Source: CAVRIA01 sp963721115 (lineage in GTDB: Bacteria > Desulfobacterota > Binatia > HRBIN30 > CADEER01). Taken from it: a stretch of DNA of 64,000 nucleotides. The DNA is taken from the NCBI GenBank assembly GCA_963721115.1, contig CAVRIA010000002.1, forward strand, positions 5,136-69,135, in the 5' to 3' direction. Positions 48,967 to 57,002 of the stretch are shown in pieces (the first letter of the stretch is position 1; each line of letters starts with the position of its first letter). The notes under the pieces were generated by a model. It did not search any database. It saw nothing but the letters and a program-made list of their open reading frames with translations, and was not told where the DNA came from. Position numbers and translations under genes: made by a program.

Positions 48967-49001
48967 CTTGCAATTATGAACTGCGTGCGCCGAATTACAA
49001 G
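48967..49001. promoter_or_regulatory. Inverted repeat at the ATPase start
   Basis: CTTGCAATT (48967-48975) and AATTACAAG (48993-49001) form a 9-bp inverted repeat with one mismatch and a 17-bp spacer, directly before the ATPase start codon at 48965. It may be an operator. The second DUF4143 ATPase also has a palindrome at its start (56778-56805), but with a different sequence. Confidence 0.35.
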
Positions 49002-49124
49002 CACGGCCAGGTGACGGTTGCCCCGGCAACCCAAGCTCTCGACCTCGGCTTGTCTGATATTCAATCTGCAAGGCGCGGGCCGGCTAACGGCCTCTTCCGA
49101 TCCCCCCACCTCATCCGAGTGCTG

Positions 49125-49219
49125 TTGTGGTGCGGGCGTCCCGCCTGCACGGGGGTTTGGGGTCGGGGAGGTCAGCGGTCCGCCGGACCGCTATGCAGGC
49201 CGGAGGCCTGCACCACAAA
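49125..49219. repeat. TTGTGGTGCGGGCG palindromic repeat, copy 3
   Basis: TTGTGGTGCGGGCGTCCCGC CTGCACGGG on the left and GCAGGCCGGAGGCCTGCACC ACAA on the right, with the inner palindrome AGCGGTCCGCCGGACCGCT. It is nearly identical to the copy at 15409-15502. The rest of the gap 48966-49389 shows no gene. Confidence 0.7.
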
Positions 49220-49389
49220 ACGGTCCACACCTGTGATCCATTTTTCCAACGGGGACGACACGACGTTCGTAATGAACTTGGCACCGGGTGGCGCAGCTGG
49301 CTTGCTTTGGGCCGCTGCCGATCGACCATCGACCCAGGAGCCTGCCAGCGTGCATCAAGACCTCGACGTCCGGCGGGCAGGGCCGAGCG

Positions 49390-50787
49390 TCAGCGAGGAA
49401 GCGTGAAGCCGAAGGTGCTCCCTTCTCCGGCCGTGCTGCTGACGCTCACCTCGCCACCAAGCCGCTCGACGATGCGTCTTACAATCGAAAGGCCGAGGCC
49501 GTGCCCTTCGGTGTTCGTCTCGGCAAGTCGGGTGAATTCTTCGAACAGACGTCCGACCTGGTCGTCCTTTAATCCCGCACCGTTGTCGCGCACCCAGAAG
49601 TAGACCTTGCCGTTGCCATTCGACTCGGCGCCTAGTTCGAGCCGTGGCGGATCGCCACCGTACTTGATCGCGTTGCTGATGTAGTTCGCCCAGATCTCTT
49701 CCACCCACGGGGCGTGCCCCCGGGCGGTCGGCCACTTCTCCGGCTCTCGCAGCCGGGCACCGGAGTCGCGGATCATACTCGACAAACGCTGACGAGCCTC
49801 CGCCACTACCGCAGCCATGTCGAGTGGCTCGGTGGGTATATGTTTCCGCTTTCGCACGCTCGCCAGCAGGAGCAACGAGTCGATGATCTGGGTCATCTTG
49901 CCGCAGCCGCTGGCGGTACGTCTCAAATATTCGCGTGCCTCATCGTCCAACTCGTTCCTAAGCTTGTCTTCCAGGAGGTCCGTGTATCCGGCGATGACTT
50001 GGATCGGGTTCTTGAGGTCGTGCGCAACAGCTTGCGCGTAGGCATCGAGATCTTGCGCGAGGGCTTCCGCCTTCTCCTTCTGGTCCTCTGCCATACCCCT
50101 CTGCTCTTCCGCGATGAGCCTCTGCTCTTCCGCCAGATCCTTCTGTTTGGCGAGTTCGTGGCGTTGCCGGGCCAGCAGCAGGCGCGTGCGTTCGAGGGAA
50201 TGTGCAATGAAGAGTGAAAGGCCCAAGCCGGAGAAGGTCGCAACGTACACGTAAGGATCCAAGAACACGGGCTCGCCGAGCAAGTAGTAGCTGGCGTGGA
50301 TCGAAACGACGACCATCCCGACGAGGAGTAGCTGATTCCATACGCCCCATGGGAGCAGCGTCGCAGCGCCGAGGTTCATCACTGTGTAGGCTACGACGAC
50401 GACCTTCGCCGCATCAGGGCCGGCATCGACCGACATCGCCAGCATGAAGACGCAGAAAGCAAAGGACGTCGCGACGGCAAGCATGCGGGAGGGAATTGTG
50501 AGACGCGAGCTACGGCTGAGAATGACCGCACTGACCATAGCGGTCAATCCGACCACGTTGATGAGCAGTCGATATGGGTGCTCGATCAAACGGCCAAGCA
50601 ACAAGTCGAGCGTGTTCCCGGCGATGATTCCCAACAGGACCACCGTCGCAACGACACCAGTTCGAACTTTGAGAAGGCGATTCGTCTCGGTCCGGACTCT
50701 CAGTTCGATCTCGTCCATCGCTCGCCTGAGCCTTTTCAATACGGGCCGATGGATCATCGGCTCTCCGGTCGAGGATGCCGCTACCAT
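49390..50787 (-). CDS. Orphan membrane histidine kinase
   Basis: This protein of about 465 residues has a membrane part of six hydrophobic helices (for example VVATVVLLGIIAGNTLDLLL and YVATFSGLGLSLFIAH), a charged coiled coil (EEQRLIAEEQRGMAEDQKEK), the HisKA box AVAHDLKNPIQVIAGYTDLL with His256, and the ATP-binding lid set: NYISNAIKYGG, FWVRDNGAGLK and TEGHGLGLSIVRRIVERLGG. It would sense a membrane or small-molecule signal and phosphorylate an unlinked regulator; no response regulator is adjacent. The start is ATG 50787 (AGGAG upstream) or 50757. Confidence 0.87.
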   Translation of the reverse strand: MVAASSTGEPMIHRPVLKRLRRAMDEIELRVRTETNRLLKVRTGVVATVVLLGIIAGNTLDLLLGRLIEHPYRLLINVVGLTAMVSAVILSRSSRLTIPSRMLAVATSFAFCVFMLAMSVDAGPDAAKVVVVAYTVMNLGAATLLPWGVWNQLLLVGMVVVSIHASYYLLGEPVFLDPYVYVATFSGLGLSLFIAHSLERTRLLLARQRHELAKQKDLAEEQRLIAEEQRGMAEDQKEKAEALAQDLDAYAQAVAHDLKNPIQVIAGYTDLLEDKLRNELDDEAREYLRRTASGCGKMTQIIDSLLLLASVRKRKHIPTEPLDMAAVVAEARQRLSSMIRDSGARLREPEKWPTARGHAPWVEEIWANYISNAIKYGGDPPRLELGAESNGNGKVYFWVRDNGAGLKDDQVGRLFEEFTRLAETNTEGHGLGLSIVRRIVERLGGEVSVSSTAGEGSTFGFTLPR

Positions 50788-50922
50788 GCTCCTAGTCAAG
50801 CGCTAAATAACACCGGTTGCGTATCCGCACAGCGCCCGCAAAAACTACACTGCAGTGCCCCGACTACAGCAAGGCGGAGCTGAGAGCGAATGTCGACGTC
50901 TCGGCCCTCATGAGGGTGGGCG

Positions 50923-50951
50923 TTGATGTGGGCGGGGCAAGAAGGTGTAAA
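50923..50951 (+). promoter_or_regulatory. Possible promoter of the selenoprotein gene
   Basis: TTGATG (50923-50928), a 17-bp spacer and TGTAAA (50946-50951) match sigma-70 spacing with four of six bases in each box. It would give a very short leader before ATG 50962. If translation instead starts at ATG 50926 this assignment fails. Confidence 0.3.
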
Positions 50952-50961
50952 CGGCCAAGAG

Positions 50962-51744
50962 ATGAACGGCTTTCTGCTTGGATGGGTGGCATTCGCCATC
51001 GCGCTCGGAACGGGGGCGATCTGGTTTCGCCGCGCCTATGCGGTTAATTTGCCGGAGAATCGCGGCGGCTTCGTTGCCGCGATGGTCGCGGCCACAAGCA
51101 TAGGCATCATCGCATTCGTCGAGGGCGCCGGATGGGTCGGAGGAATACCGGCCGGGATCGCAATCCTCATTGGCTGCTTCCTGCTTCTGACCGTCGCGGT
51201 CAGCGAGCAAAAGGGCGGCACTGGGCAGTTCCAGCTCGGGCAGCCGGTGCCCGAATTTACGGCCCCCGACGAGAACGGAGAGCCGTTCGAGATCGCGTCT
51301 CTCATCGGTAACCCGCTCCTGCTGAAATTCTTTCGCGGCCACTGGTGACCGTACTGTGTCGCCGAGTTGCGGCGATGGGAAGAGCTCAGACCGGAGCTGG
51401 ATGCGCTCGGAGTCAAGATCGTCACCGTGTGCACCGACACTCCCGAACAGATTCGAAAGGGAAAGGCGAAGCACGGCCTGCAGGCCGTCATGTTGTCGGA
51501 CCGTCAAGCCGAGGTTATCGACACGCTCGGTGTTCGCAACCAGGGCTTCCACTCCGGTATCCCCGGTGGCGCCCCTGCCCTGCCGATTCCAACGACAGTC
51601 CTCAGCGATGCCAACGGCATCGTTCGCTGGATCGACCAGGCCGAGAACTACCAGCGGCGCACCGATCCCGAGCGGGTACGTGCCGCGCTCGCAGACGCGC
51701 TGGGAGCCCGGACGCGCCCTGAACCGATGCATCGAGAACCATGA
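50962..51744 (+). CDS. Membrane-anchored peroxiredoxin-like selenoprotein (UxxC), TGA = Sec at 51346
   Basis: This is a 260-residue thioredoxin-fold protein if TGA 51346-51348 is read as selenocysteine (Sec129). Three hydrophobic helices occupy residues 1-85 (GFLLGWVAFAIALGTGAIWF; GGFVAAMVAATSIGIIAFVE; IPAGIAILIGCFLLLTVAVS). The AhpC/TSA domain then begins QFQLGQPVPEFTAPDENGEP and reaches LLLKFFRGHW-U-PYCVAELRR. In family members I know the site is GHWCPYC, so Sec replaces the first Cys of CxxC. The domain continues in the same frame: VKIVTVCTDTPEQIRKGKAK, then IPTTVLSDANGIVRWID. A SECIS-like hairpin follows the TGA. It is a likely peroxide or disulfide reductase facing one side of the membrane. 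ATG 50926 is an alternative start. Confidence 0.83.
51346..51375 (+). promoter_or_regulatory. Sec codon with bacterial SECIS-like hairpin
   Basis: Sixteen nt after the TGA begins a 5-nt loop AGTTG, closed by a perfect 6-bp stem TCGCCG/CGGCGA (51359-51364 with 51370-51375) and extendable by two wobble pairs. The bacterial SECIS rule I know asks for a small apical loop 16-37 nt after UGA, with a G in its first two positions; here the second loop base is G. Both the hairpin and the reading frame continue through conserved peroxiredoxin codons. Confidence 0.68.
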
Positions 51745-51803
51745 ATGCACCTGAGACACTCCAAACGCGATTGTGTGGCGAGGTCAGCTCGACTTCGGCG
51801 CGC

Positions 51804-52028
51804 CTATGAGCTCGACGATCCCCGCGTCCTCGCGACCGGTGTGAGCCTCCGCCTCACCTCGGGATCCTTCACGGCGGCGATGGCCCGCCGGCCTGCTTTG
51901 GTCGCCGCCTCGAGCGCATCGGGGTTGGAGAAGATGATGAAACCGTCCGCGGACTCGAGGATCGGCTCGGCGCCAGCCTCTTCAATCGCGCCACGCGCAG
52001 CGTCGCGCTCACCGGAGCCGGGCGCCAC
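51804..52028 (-). CDS. Small hypothetical protein, 74 aa
   Basis: This weakly supported 74-residue frame starts at GTG 52028 with GAGG just upstream. The translation is of normal amino-acid composition for a soluble protein (ESADGFIIFSNPDALEAATK, then AIAAVKDPEVRRRLTPVA) rather than the Arg/Pro-rich pattern of shadow frames here. The family is not recognised. It occupies the gap between the selenoprotein and the divergent P450. Confidence 0.45.
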   Translation of the reverse strand: MAPGSGERDAARGAIEEAGAEPILESADGFIIFSNPDALEAATKAGRRAIAAVKDPEVRRRLTPVARTRGSSSS

Positions 52029-52109
52029 TTCCTCTTTCGGCTGCGGACGGCGCTGCGCACATTGTAACGATGACCAATCCCGAGCACACTATCGGGGTGA
52101 GGAGAAGCC

Positions 52110-53378
52110 ATGACTGATGTGACTGTTCTTCCATCCAAAGGGCAAGCAGGTGCGGACCCGTATTCGATCCCGCTCGATCGGATCGACGTATCCGACTCGG
52201 AGCTCTACGAGACAGACACGCTCTGGGGATACTTCGAACGCCTTCGCAAAGAAGATCCCGTCCATTACTGCGCACAGAGCGACTTTGGTCCCTACTGGTC
52301 CGTCACGAAGTACGACGACGTCATCCACGTGGAGAAGCACCCTGAGATCTTCTCCTCGGCGCGCAGCATCGTGGTGGGGGATCCGGATCCGAACTTCCCG
52401 CTCGAAGCCGGCTTCATCACCATGGACGGCCCCAGGCACGACGCCCACCGCAAGGTCGTACAACCGGTCGCGGCGCCGCGAAACATCGTCTACCTCGAGC
52501 CACTGGTTCGGGAACGGATCGGCGAGATCCTCGACGAGCTTCCCGTGGGGGAGACCTTCGACTGGGTCGACCGCGTGTCGATCGAGGTCACCACAGGAAT
52601 GCTGGCCACCCTTTTCGATTTCCCGTACGCGGAGCGTCGCAAGCTCACGTTCTGGTCGGACATGGCAACCGCCAGCCCTCAGCAAGTTGGCGCCACGGGC
52701 GTCACGGAGGAGGAGCGCAAGGCGGCGCTGATGGAATGTCTCGACATGTTCACGCGGCTCTGGAAGGAGCGCCAGGGTGCGGCGCCCAGCGGACGGCTCG
52801 ACTTCGTGACGGCCTTAGCCAACGCGGAGGCGACGCGCGGGCTCGATCCCATGGAGTATCTCGGAACCCTCGTCTTGCTGATCGTGGGCGGAAACGACAC
52901 GACAAGGAATTCCATCTCCGGTGGTGTCCTGGCGTTGAACGAGAACCCCGATAAATACGCCAAGCTTCGCGAGCAGCCGCATCTCCTGCCCAACATGGTG
53001 AGCGAGATCATCCGCTGGCAGACGCCGCTGGCGCACATGCGCCGGACCGCGACCGTCGATACAGAGCTTGCCGGCAAGCGGATCGCAAAAGGCGACAAGG
53101 TCGTCATGTGGTACGTGTCCGCCAACCGGGACGAGGACATTTTCGATCGGCCGAACGACTTCCTCATCGATCGTGAGAACGCGCACGATCATCTCGCCTT
53201 CGGCCGAGGCGTCCACTTCTGCATGGGAAGCCGCATCGCCGAGATGCAGCTGCGCGTGTTGTGGGAGGAGATCTTGGCCCGCTTCCATCGCGTCGAGGTC
53301 GTCGGGAAGCCCGTTCGGGTTCGCTCGAACTTCGTCAAGGGGTACGCGCACCTGCCGGTTCGGGTCGAGCCCCGCTGA
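52110..53378 (+). CDS. Cytochrome P450
   Basis: This 422-residue soluble haem monooxygenase has the I-helix motif GGNDTTRN, the ExxR motif in SEIIRWQTPLAHMRRTA, and the haem loop HLAFGRGVHFCMGSRIAEMQ with Cys371. The N-terminal YWSVTKYDDVIHVEKHPEIF and FITMDGPRHDAHRKVVQP are typical of bacterial class I P450s related to the CYP124/125-like lipid or sterol hydroxylases. The substrate is not deducible. GGTGAGGAGAAGCC precedes the ATG at 52110. No ferredoxin or reductase gene is adjacent. Confidence 0.93.
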   Translation: MTDVTVLPSKGQAGADPYSIPLDRIDVSDSELYETDTLWGYFERLRKEDPVHYCAQSDFGPYWSVTKYDDVIHVEKHPEIFSSARSIVVGDPDPNFPLEAGFITMDGPRHDAHRKVVQPVAAPRNIVYLEPLVRERIGEILDELPVGETFDWVDRVSIEVTTGMLATLFDFPYAERRKLTFWSDMATASPQQVGATGVTEEERKAALMECLDMFTRLWKERQGAAPSGRLDFVTALANAEATRGLDPMEYLGTLVLLIVGGNDTTRNSISGGVLALNENPDKYAKLREQPHLLPNMVSEIIRWQTPLAHMRRTATVDTELAGKRIAKGDKVVMWYVSANRDEDIFDRPNDFLIDRENAHDHLAFGRGVHFCMGSRIAEMQLRVLWEEILARFHRVEVVGKPVRVRSNFVKGYAHLPVRVEPR

Positions 53379-53680
53379 CATCACGACGCGGCGGCGTGCG
53401 TCCCGGAAAGATCGAGTGTTTACGGGGCTTTTCGTTGAGTACCAACGATATCGAAGATGCTCGCCCGTGCGAGGTGTTCACGCGTCTTCATTCCTGTACC
53501 GGTCCAAAAACCGGCCTCCCTATCATCGTCGTGACCGACTTGGTCGCGACATCTTGTAGCCGGTCACATGCGTCTGGGCGTCGGAGTCAGGCGTGGCCTT
53601 CGTCGCGACCGTTCCGCCCACTCGCGAATGGGATCGATTCGCCCATGTAGATACGCTGGCGCGCACGGTGGTCCGGATTG
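53379..53680. other. Intergenic region without recognised gene
   Basis: This is a 302-bp gap between the P450 stop and the 3' end of a minus-strand hypothetical gene. I see no conserved coding frame, repeat family member or clear hairpin terminator, apart from a short ACCGGTCCAAAAACCGG inverted repeat near 53497-53515 (arms CCGGT/ACCGG) that might terminate the P450 transcript. Confidence 0.35.
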
Positions 53681-54139
53681 CTAGCGACGCAGGTAGTCCA
53701 GATCCGTGGCAGGCGCGGCCCTGGGCAAGAGCCGTTCGAACGCAAACACTGGTGAGCGATTCGCCGGATGGAGCCGCAGGAAGCGGACGCGCAACCGGAC
53801 GTTGGTGCCATCGCGCATCGGCTCGAAGATCGGGTCGGCGGCGGGCGGAAACTCGATGCGCACGACGTAGGCGGGCGAAGCGACACAGCGCGCGGCAAAG
53901 TGCGTCGGCAGGTCGAGCGATGGTTGACCCGGACGTTTTCGGTCGTGGCTCCACCAGATGCGTGTGAACACAAACTCCTCGTCGAAGATGATCCCGGCGT
54001 AGCGATGCGGATCGCTGCGCAGCCGTTGGATCGAAATCTCCTTGAACGTGTGAGCTGCCGGCGGCGGTGACGGCGTGCTCGGGGCGGGCGAGGAGGCGGC
54101 CCGGGTGGCGCAGCTGGCTGTCCTTCGTGGTCGCCTGTT
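53681..54139 (-). CDS. Hypothetical protein, 5' end unresolved
   Basis: A frame open from 54139 to the stop at 53681. The convincing part is HTFKEISIQRLRSDPHRYAG, then IIFDEEFVFTRIWWSHDRKR, then a beta-rich end VVRIEFPPAADPIFEPMRDG and VRLRVRFLRLHPANRSPVFA. Upstream the frame gives SCATRAASSPAPSTPSPPP, which looks like the Cys and Pro-rich linker of a lipoprotein. No start codon or hydrophobic signal is in frame, so an indel probably lies near 54100. A GTG inside (53971) would give only 96 residues. The family is not recognised. Confidence 0.45.
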   Translation of the reverse strand, partial: NRRPRRTASCATRAASSPAPSTPSPPPAAHTFKEISIQRLRSDPHRYAGIIFDEEFVFTRIWWSHDRKRPGQPSLDLPTHFAARCVASPAYVVRIEFPPAADPIFEPMRDGTNVRLRVRFLRLHPANRSPVFAFERLLPRAAPATDLDYLRR

Positions 54140-54239
54140 TCATGTATCTTGGGGCGTGCGAAGCCCATGGCGACTTCGTGGTGAACCTTTTCTGTCAGAT
54201 CACACGAATGGAAAGGGCCTGTGCTCGGGAGGAGTGACG

Positions 54240-55379
54240 ATGAGAATCACCGATGTCCGTCCCGCGTTGTTGACGCACCCGTACGGCAGTGGGTTGGAGG
54301 GACGGCGCAGCGCCTGCTTCGTCGAGGTGGAGACCGACGCCGGAATCACCGGAGTCGGGGAGACGTACGCCGGCGTCTATGTGCCCGAGATCGCCGCGTC
54401 GATCGTCGAGCTGTTCAAACCTCTCGTCTTGGGGCAGGACCCGACCAGCCCGGAAGCGGTTTACCGCGTGGCGTACCGGGCGACGAGCTATTACGGACGC
54501 ACCGGTCTCACGGTGATGGTCCTGAGCGGGATCGAGAACGCCCTCTGGGACATCGCCGGGCAGGCGCGCGGCGTGCCCGTCCACGCGCTGCTCGGAGGCG
54601 CGGTGCACGACGAGCTGCCGCTGTACGGCAGCGGCGGCCCCTTCACGATGAGCATCCCCGAGCTGGTCGCTCAGGCGAAGGACGCCGGAGGGCGGGGGCT
54701 GCGCGGCTTCAAGATGCGCGTCAACTTCTTCCGCTACCAGCCGGAGGTGGAGGTCGAGCGCGTGGCGGCCGTGCGCGAGGCGCTCGGTCCCGACCGGGCT
54801 CTCGCCATCGACGCCGTCCAGAGCTACAACCCGCGGCCCTGGTCGGTGAAGGACGCCGCGCGCATGCTGCGCATGCTCGAGCCGTTCGACCTGGCGTGGG
54901 CGGAGGAGATGCTGCCGCCTTTCGATCCGCAGCCCTACGCCGAGCTGAGGCGAGCGACCTCGACGCCCATCTCGGGGGGAGAGGGGATCACCACGGCGGC
55001 GCAGTTCGAGCAGTGGCTGCGCGCCGGCGCCTTCGATCTGGCGCAGCCCGACGCGACGATCATCGGCGGGATCGGCGAGGCGCGCCGGGCCTGCCAAGCC
55101 GCCGCGGCGCGGAGCCTTCCGGTCGCGATGCACATTTGGGGCTCGGCGCCGACGCTGGCGGCCAACATCCACTTGGCCCTGGCCACGCCGAACTGCATCT
55201 GGGTCGAGCAACCCGTGCTCGGAAACCCGCTCGAGTCCGAGCTGTTCGTCGAGCCCCTCTCGGTTCGCGACGGGCACGTTCGACCGCCGACGGCCCCGGG
55301 GCTCGGAATACGCCTGACCGCGGAGCTGCGCGAGAAGTATCGGTTCGTGCCGGGCAGCGGCAGCGTGTTCGGGGTGTAG
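54240..55379 (+). CDS. Mandelate racemase/muconate-lactonizing enzyme family protein
   Basis: This 379-residue enolase-superfamily enzyme has the catalytic set of the mandelate-racemase subgroup. KxR is in GLRGFKMRVNFF. Metal ligands are Asp in LAIDAVQSYN, Glu in AWAEEMLPPF and Glu in ISGGEGITT. The opposite-face His is in VAMHIWGSAPTLAANIH. It probably abstracts a proton alpha to a carboxylate (sugar-acid dehydratase or racemase); the substrate is unknown. CGGGAGGAG lies 5-9 nt before the ATG. It is a single gene, with no transporter or regulator adjacent. Confidence 0.87.
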   Translation: MRITDVRPALLTHPYGSGLEGRRSACFVEVETDAGITGVGETYAGVYVPEIAASIVELFKPLVLGQDPTSPEAVYRVAYRATSYYGRTGLTVMVLSGIENALWDIAGQARGVPVHALLGGAVHDELPLYGSGGPFTMSIPELVAQAKDAGGRGLRGFKMRVNFFRYQPEVEVERVAAVREALGPDRALAIDAVQSYNPRPWSVKDAARMLRMLEPFDLAWAEEMLPPFDPQPYAELRRATSTPISGGEGITTAAQFEQWLRAGAFDLAQPDATIIGGIGEARRACQAAAARSLPVAMHIWGSAPTLAANIHLALATPNCIWVEQPVLGNPLESELFVEPLSVRDGHVRPPTAPGLGIRLTAELREKYRFVPGSGSVFGV

Positions 55380-55401
55380 GAGCGCCGCGAGAACGCGCAC
55401 T

Positions 55402-55521
55402 CTATTCCTTCCTCCTCTTACCCGATTTCCTCGCACGTCGGGGCGGTTCGATCTCTCGCAGCAGCTCGATGCCCAGGAGATCCTTTGGCCGGCGGGCGGC
55501 CTTCTTGTTCGCGACAAAGGC
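55402..55521 (-). pseudogene. Remnant of a C-terminal segment (nucleotidyltransferase-like), copy 2
   Basis: The minus strand encodes AFVANKKAARRPKDLLGIEL then LREIEPPRRARKSGKRRKE and TAG at 55402-55404. The ANKKAxxRPKDLxxIELL pattern resembles the last helices of toxin-antitoxin nucleotidyltransferases. Upstream, the frame runs into the 3' end of the ATPase gene with no start or catalytic domain. The segment at 47306-47415 is a second copy, also on the 3' side of a DUF4143 ATPase. Confidence 0.5.
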
Positions 55522-55627
55522 CTTACGCCAAGGAAGCCGAGAGAATGTCGTCCCTACTTGCCCGAGTCTGAAAGACTGATCCGGCCCCGGATTCGCAGCC
55601 AAGGGGTGCGCACCATCCCGATGTCGC

Positions 55628-56785
55628 TCAGCGAAACTCTCCGCTCCAGAGGCGGCCGAGGAACTCCCGCCACGGGAGGACGTCGACGGCGCCGACGCGG
55701 CGCGGTCGCGGCTCCAGGCTGACACACAGCAGGTGCTTGAAGCGGCGCTCTTCGGCCAGGGCGGTCAGCGATTTCAGGTCGCGCTCCGATACGTTGGCGG
55801 CGGCCTTGAGCTCGATCGCAGTGTGGTCGCCGATGAGGAAGTCGACCTCGAAGCCCGACGTCGAGCGCCAGTAGGAGAGCGGCTCGCCCGACACGTAGTC
55901 CCGGTAGCACACCAGCTCGTGCATCAGGCAGGTTTCCAGGGCCTCGCCGTACTCCGGAGTGCGCGGCCGGAACTCGCGGCCCTGCAGGGCGGCGACGACA
56001 CCGACGTCGAAGAAGTAGTACTTCGACGAGCTGATCGGCTTGCGGCGCTTCGACTTGCGCCAGGCGCCAAGCTCGTGCAGCACCAGGGTGTCCTTCAGGA
56101 TCTCGAAGTACTCGTAGACGGTCGTGCGCGGCACCTGCGCGTCGCTCGCGAGCTTGGTGAAGTTGACGATCGTGCCGTTGCAAAAGGCGGCGACTTCGAG
56201 AAAGCGGCTGAAGGCGGGGACGTTGCGGGTGGCGCCTTCGGCGACGATCTCCTGCTGCAGGTAGGTGCCGGCGTAGGCTTCGAGGTCGGCGCGCGGCTCA
56301 GCGGAGAAGTAGATCGACGGCAGGAGTCCGTGCCGCACCGCGCGTTCGATCTCGTAGCGCTTCCCGAGCTCGTGCGAGGTGAGCGGATGGAGGTATTTCG
56401 TGCGGGCGCGACCGCCGAGCAGATTGACGCCGCCTCTGCGCAGCTTGCGGGCGCTCGAACCGGTGAGCAGAAAGTTCACCCGCTTGCCCTCGATCAGGCG
56501 ATGCACCTCGTTCAGCAGCTCCGGCAGGCGCTGAATCTCATCGATGACCACGAGGCGGTCGGAAGGCCGGATCTCCTGCGCGAGCCGCGAGGGATCGCGA
56601 CTCAGAGCCAGGTAGATCGAGGTGTCGAGCAGGTCGTAGTAACGCGCCCCGGGAAGGCTCTGCCGGATGAGAAAGGTCTTGCCAGTCTGGCGCGCTCCGA
56701 ACAGGAAATGCGACTTCCGGCGCACCAGACCGGCCAGGTCGAGACTCCGTTCGACGACTGGCTGGTCCGCCGGCGACATCGTCAT
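55628..56785 (-). CDS. AAA ATPase with DUF4143 domain, second locus
   Basis: This 385-residue protein has Walker A FLFGARQTGKTFLIRQ, Walker B RLVVIDEIQRLPELL, the sensor FLLTGSSARKLRR, a winged-helix segment (FTKLASDAQVPRTTVYEYFE) and the DUF4143 C-terminus (KYYFFDVGVVAALQGREF, then SGFEVDFLIGDHTAIELKA). Only distantly similar to the ATPase at 47724. The physiological role of the family is not established. A 28-bp palindrome covers its start codons (ATG 56785 or 56779), suggesting autoregulation or translation control. Confidence 0.87.
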   Translation of the reverse strand: MTMSPADQPVVERSLDLAGLVRRKSHFLFGARQTGKTFLIRQSLPGARYYDLLDTSIYLALSRDPSRLAQEIRPSDRLVVIDEIQRLPELLNEVHRLIEGKRVNFLLTGSSARKLRRGGVNLLGGRARTKYLHPLTSHELGKRYEIERAVRHGLLPSIYFSAEPRADLEAYAGTYLQQEIVAEGATRNVPAFSRFLEVAAFCNGTIVNFTKLASDAQVPRTTVYEYFEILKDTLVLHELGAWRKSKRRKPISSSKYYFFDVGVVAALQGREFRPRTPEYGEALETCLMHELVCYRDYVSGEPLSYWRSTSGFEVDFLIGDHTAIELKAAANVSERDLKSLTALAEERRFKHLLCVSLEPRPRRVGAVDVLPWREFLGRLWSGEFR

Positions 56786-56805
56786 TTATCATGACAAATG
56801 ACGAC
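56778..56805. promoter_or_regulatory. 28-bp palindrome over the ATPase start codon
   Basis: The arms (A/G)TCGTCATTT and AAATGACGA(C/T) surround a TCATGA core; only two symmetric pairs mismatch. It overlaps both candidate start codons of the DUF4143 ATPase. A protein operator is more likely than an RNA structure, since the core is fully palindromic without a loop. Confidence 0.5.
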
Positions 56806-57002
56806 AGAGCTGTCGAGACTCGGGAGAGAAGGCCGTAGCGAGTTGCCGCCGCGGACGGTGGCCGGGCCCTGGGTACGGAGGAAGTTGACGCATCTCGAAG
56901 CCGCGCGGCCCCGTCCTCCGGCGTCCTTCGCCTGAGCGCCGGGCGCGGTCCGATGAGTCTCCGGTGGTTGACAGAAATACAGGAATACGGTTTGCTGGCT
57001 TC

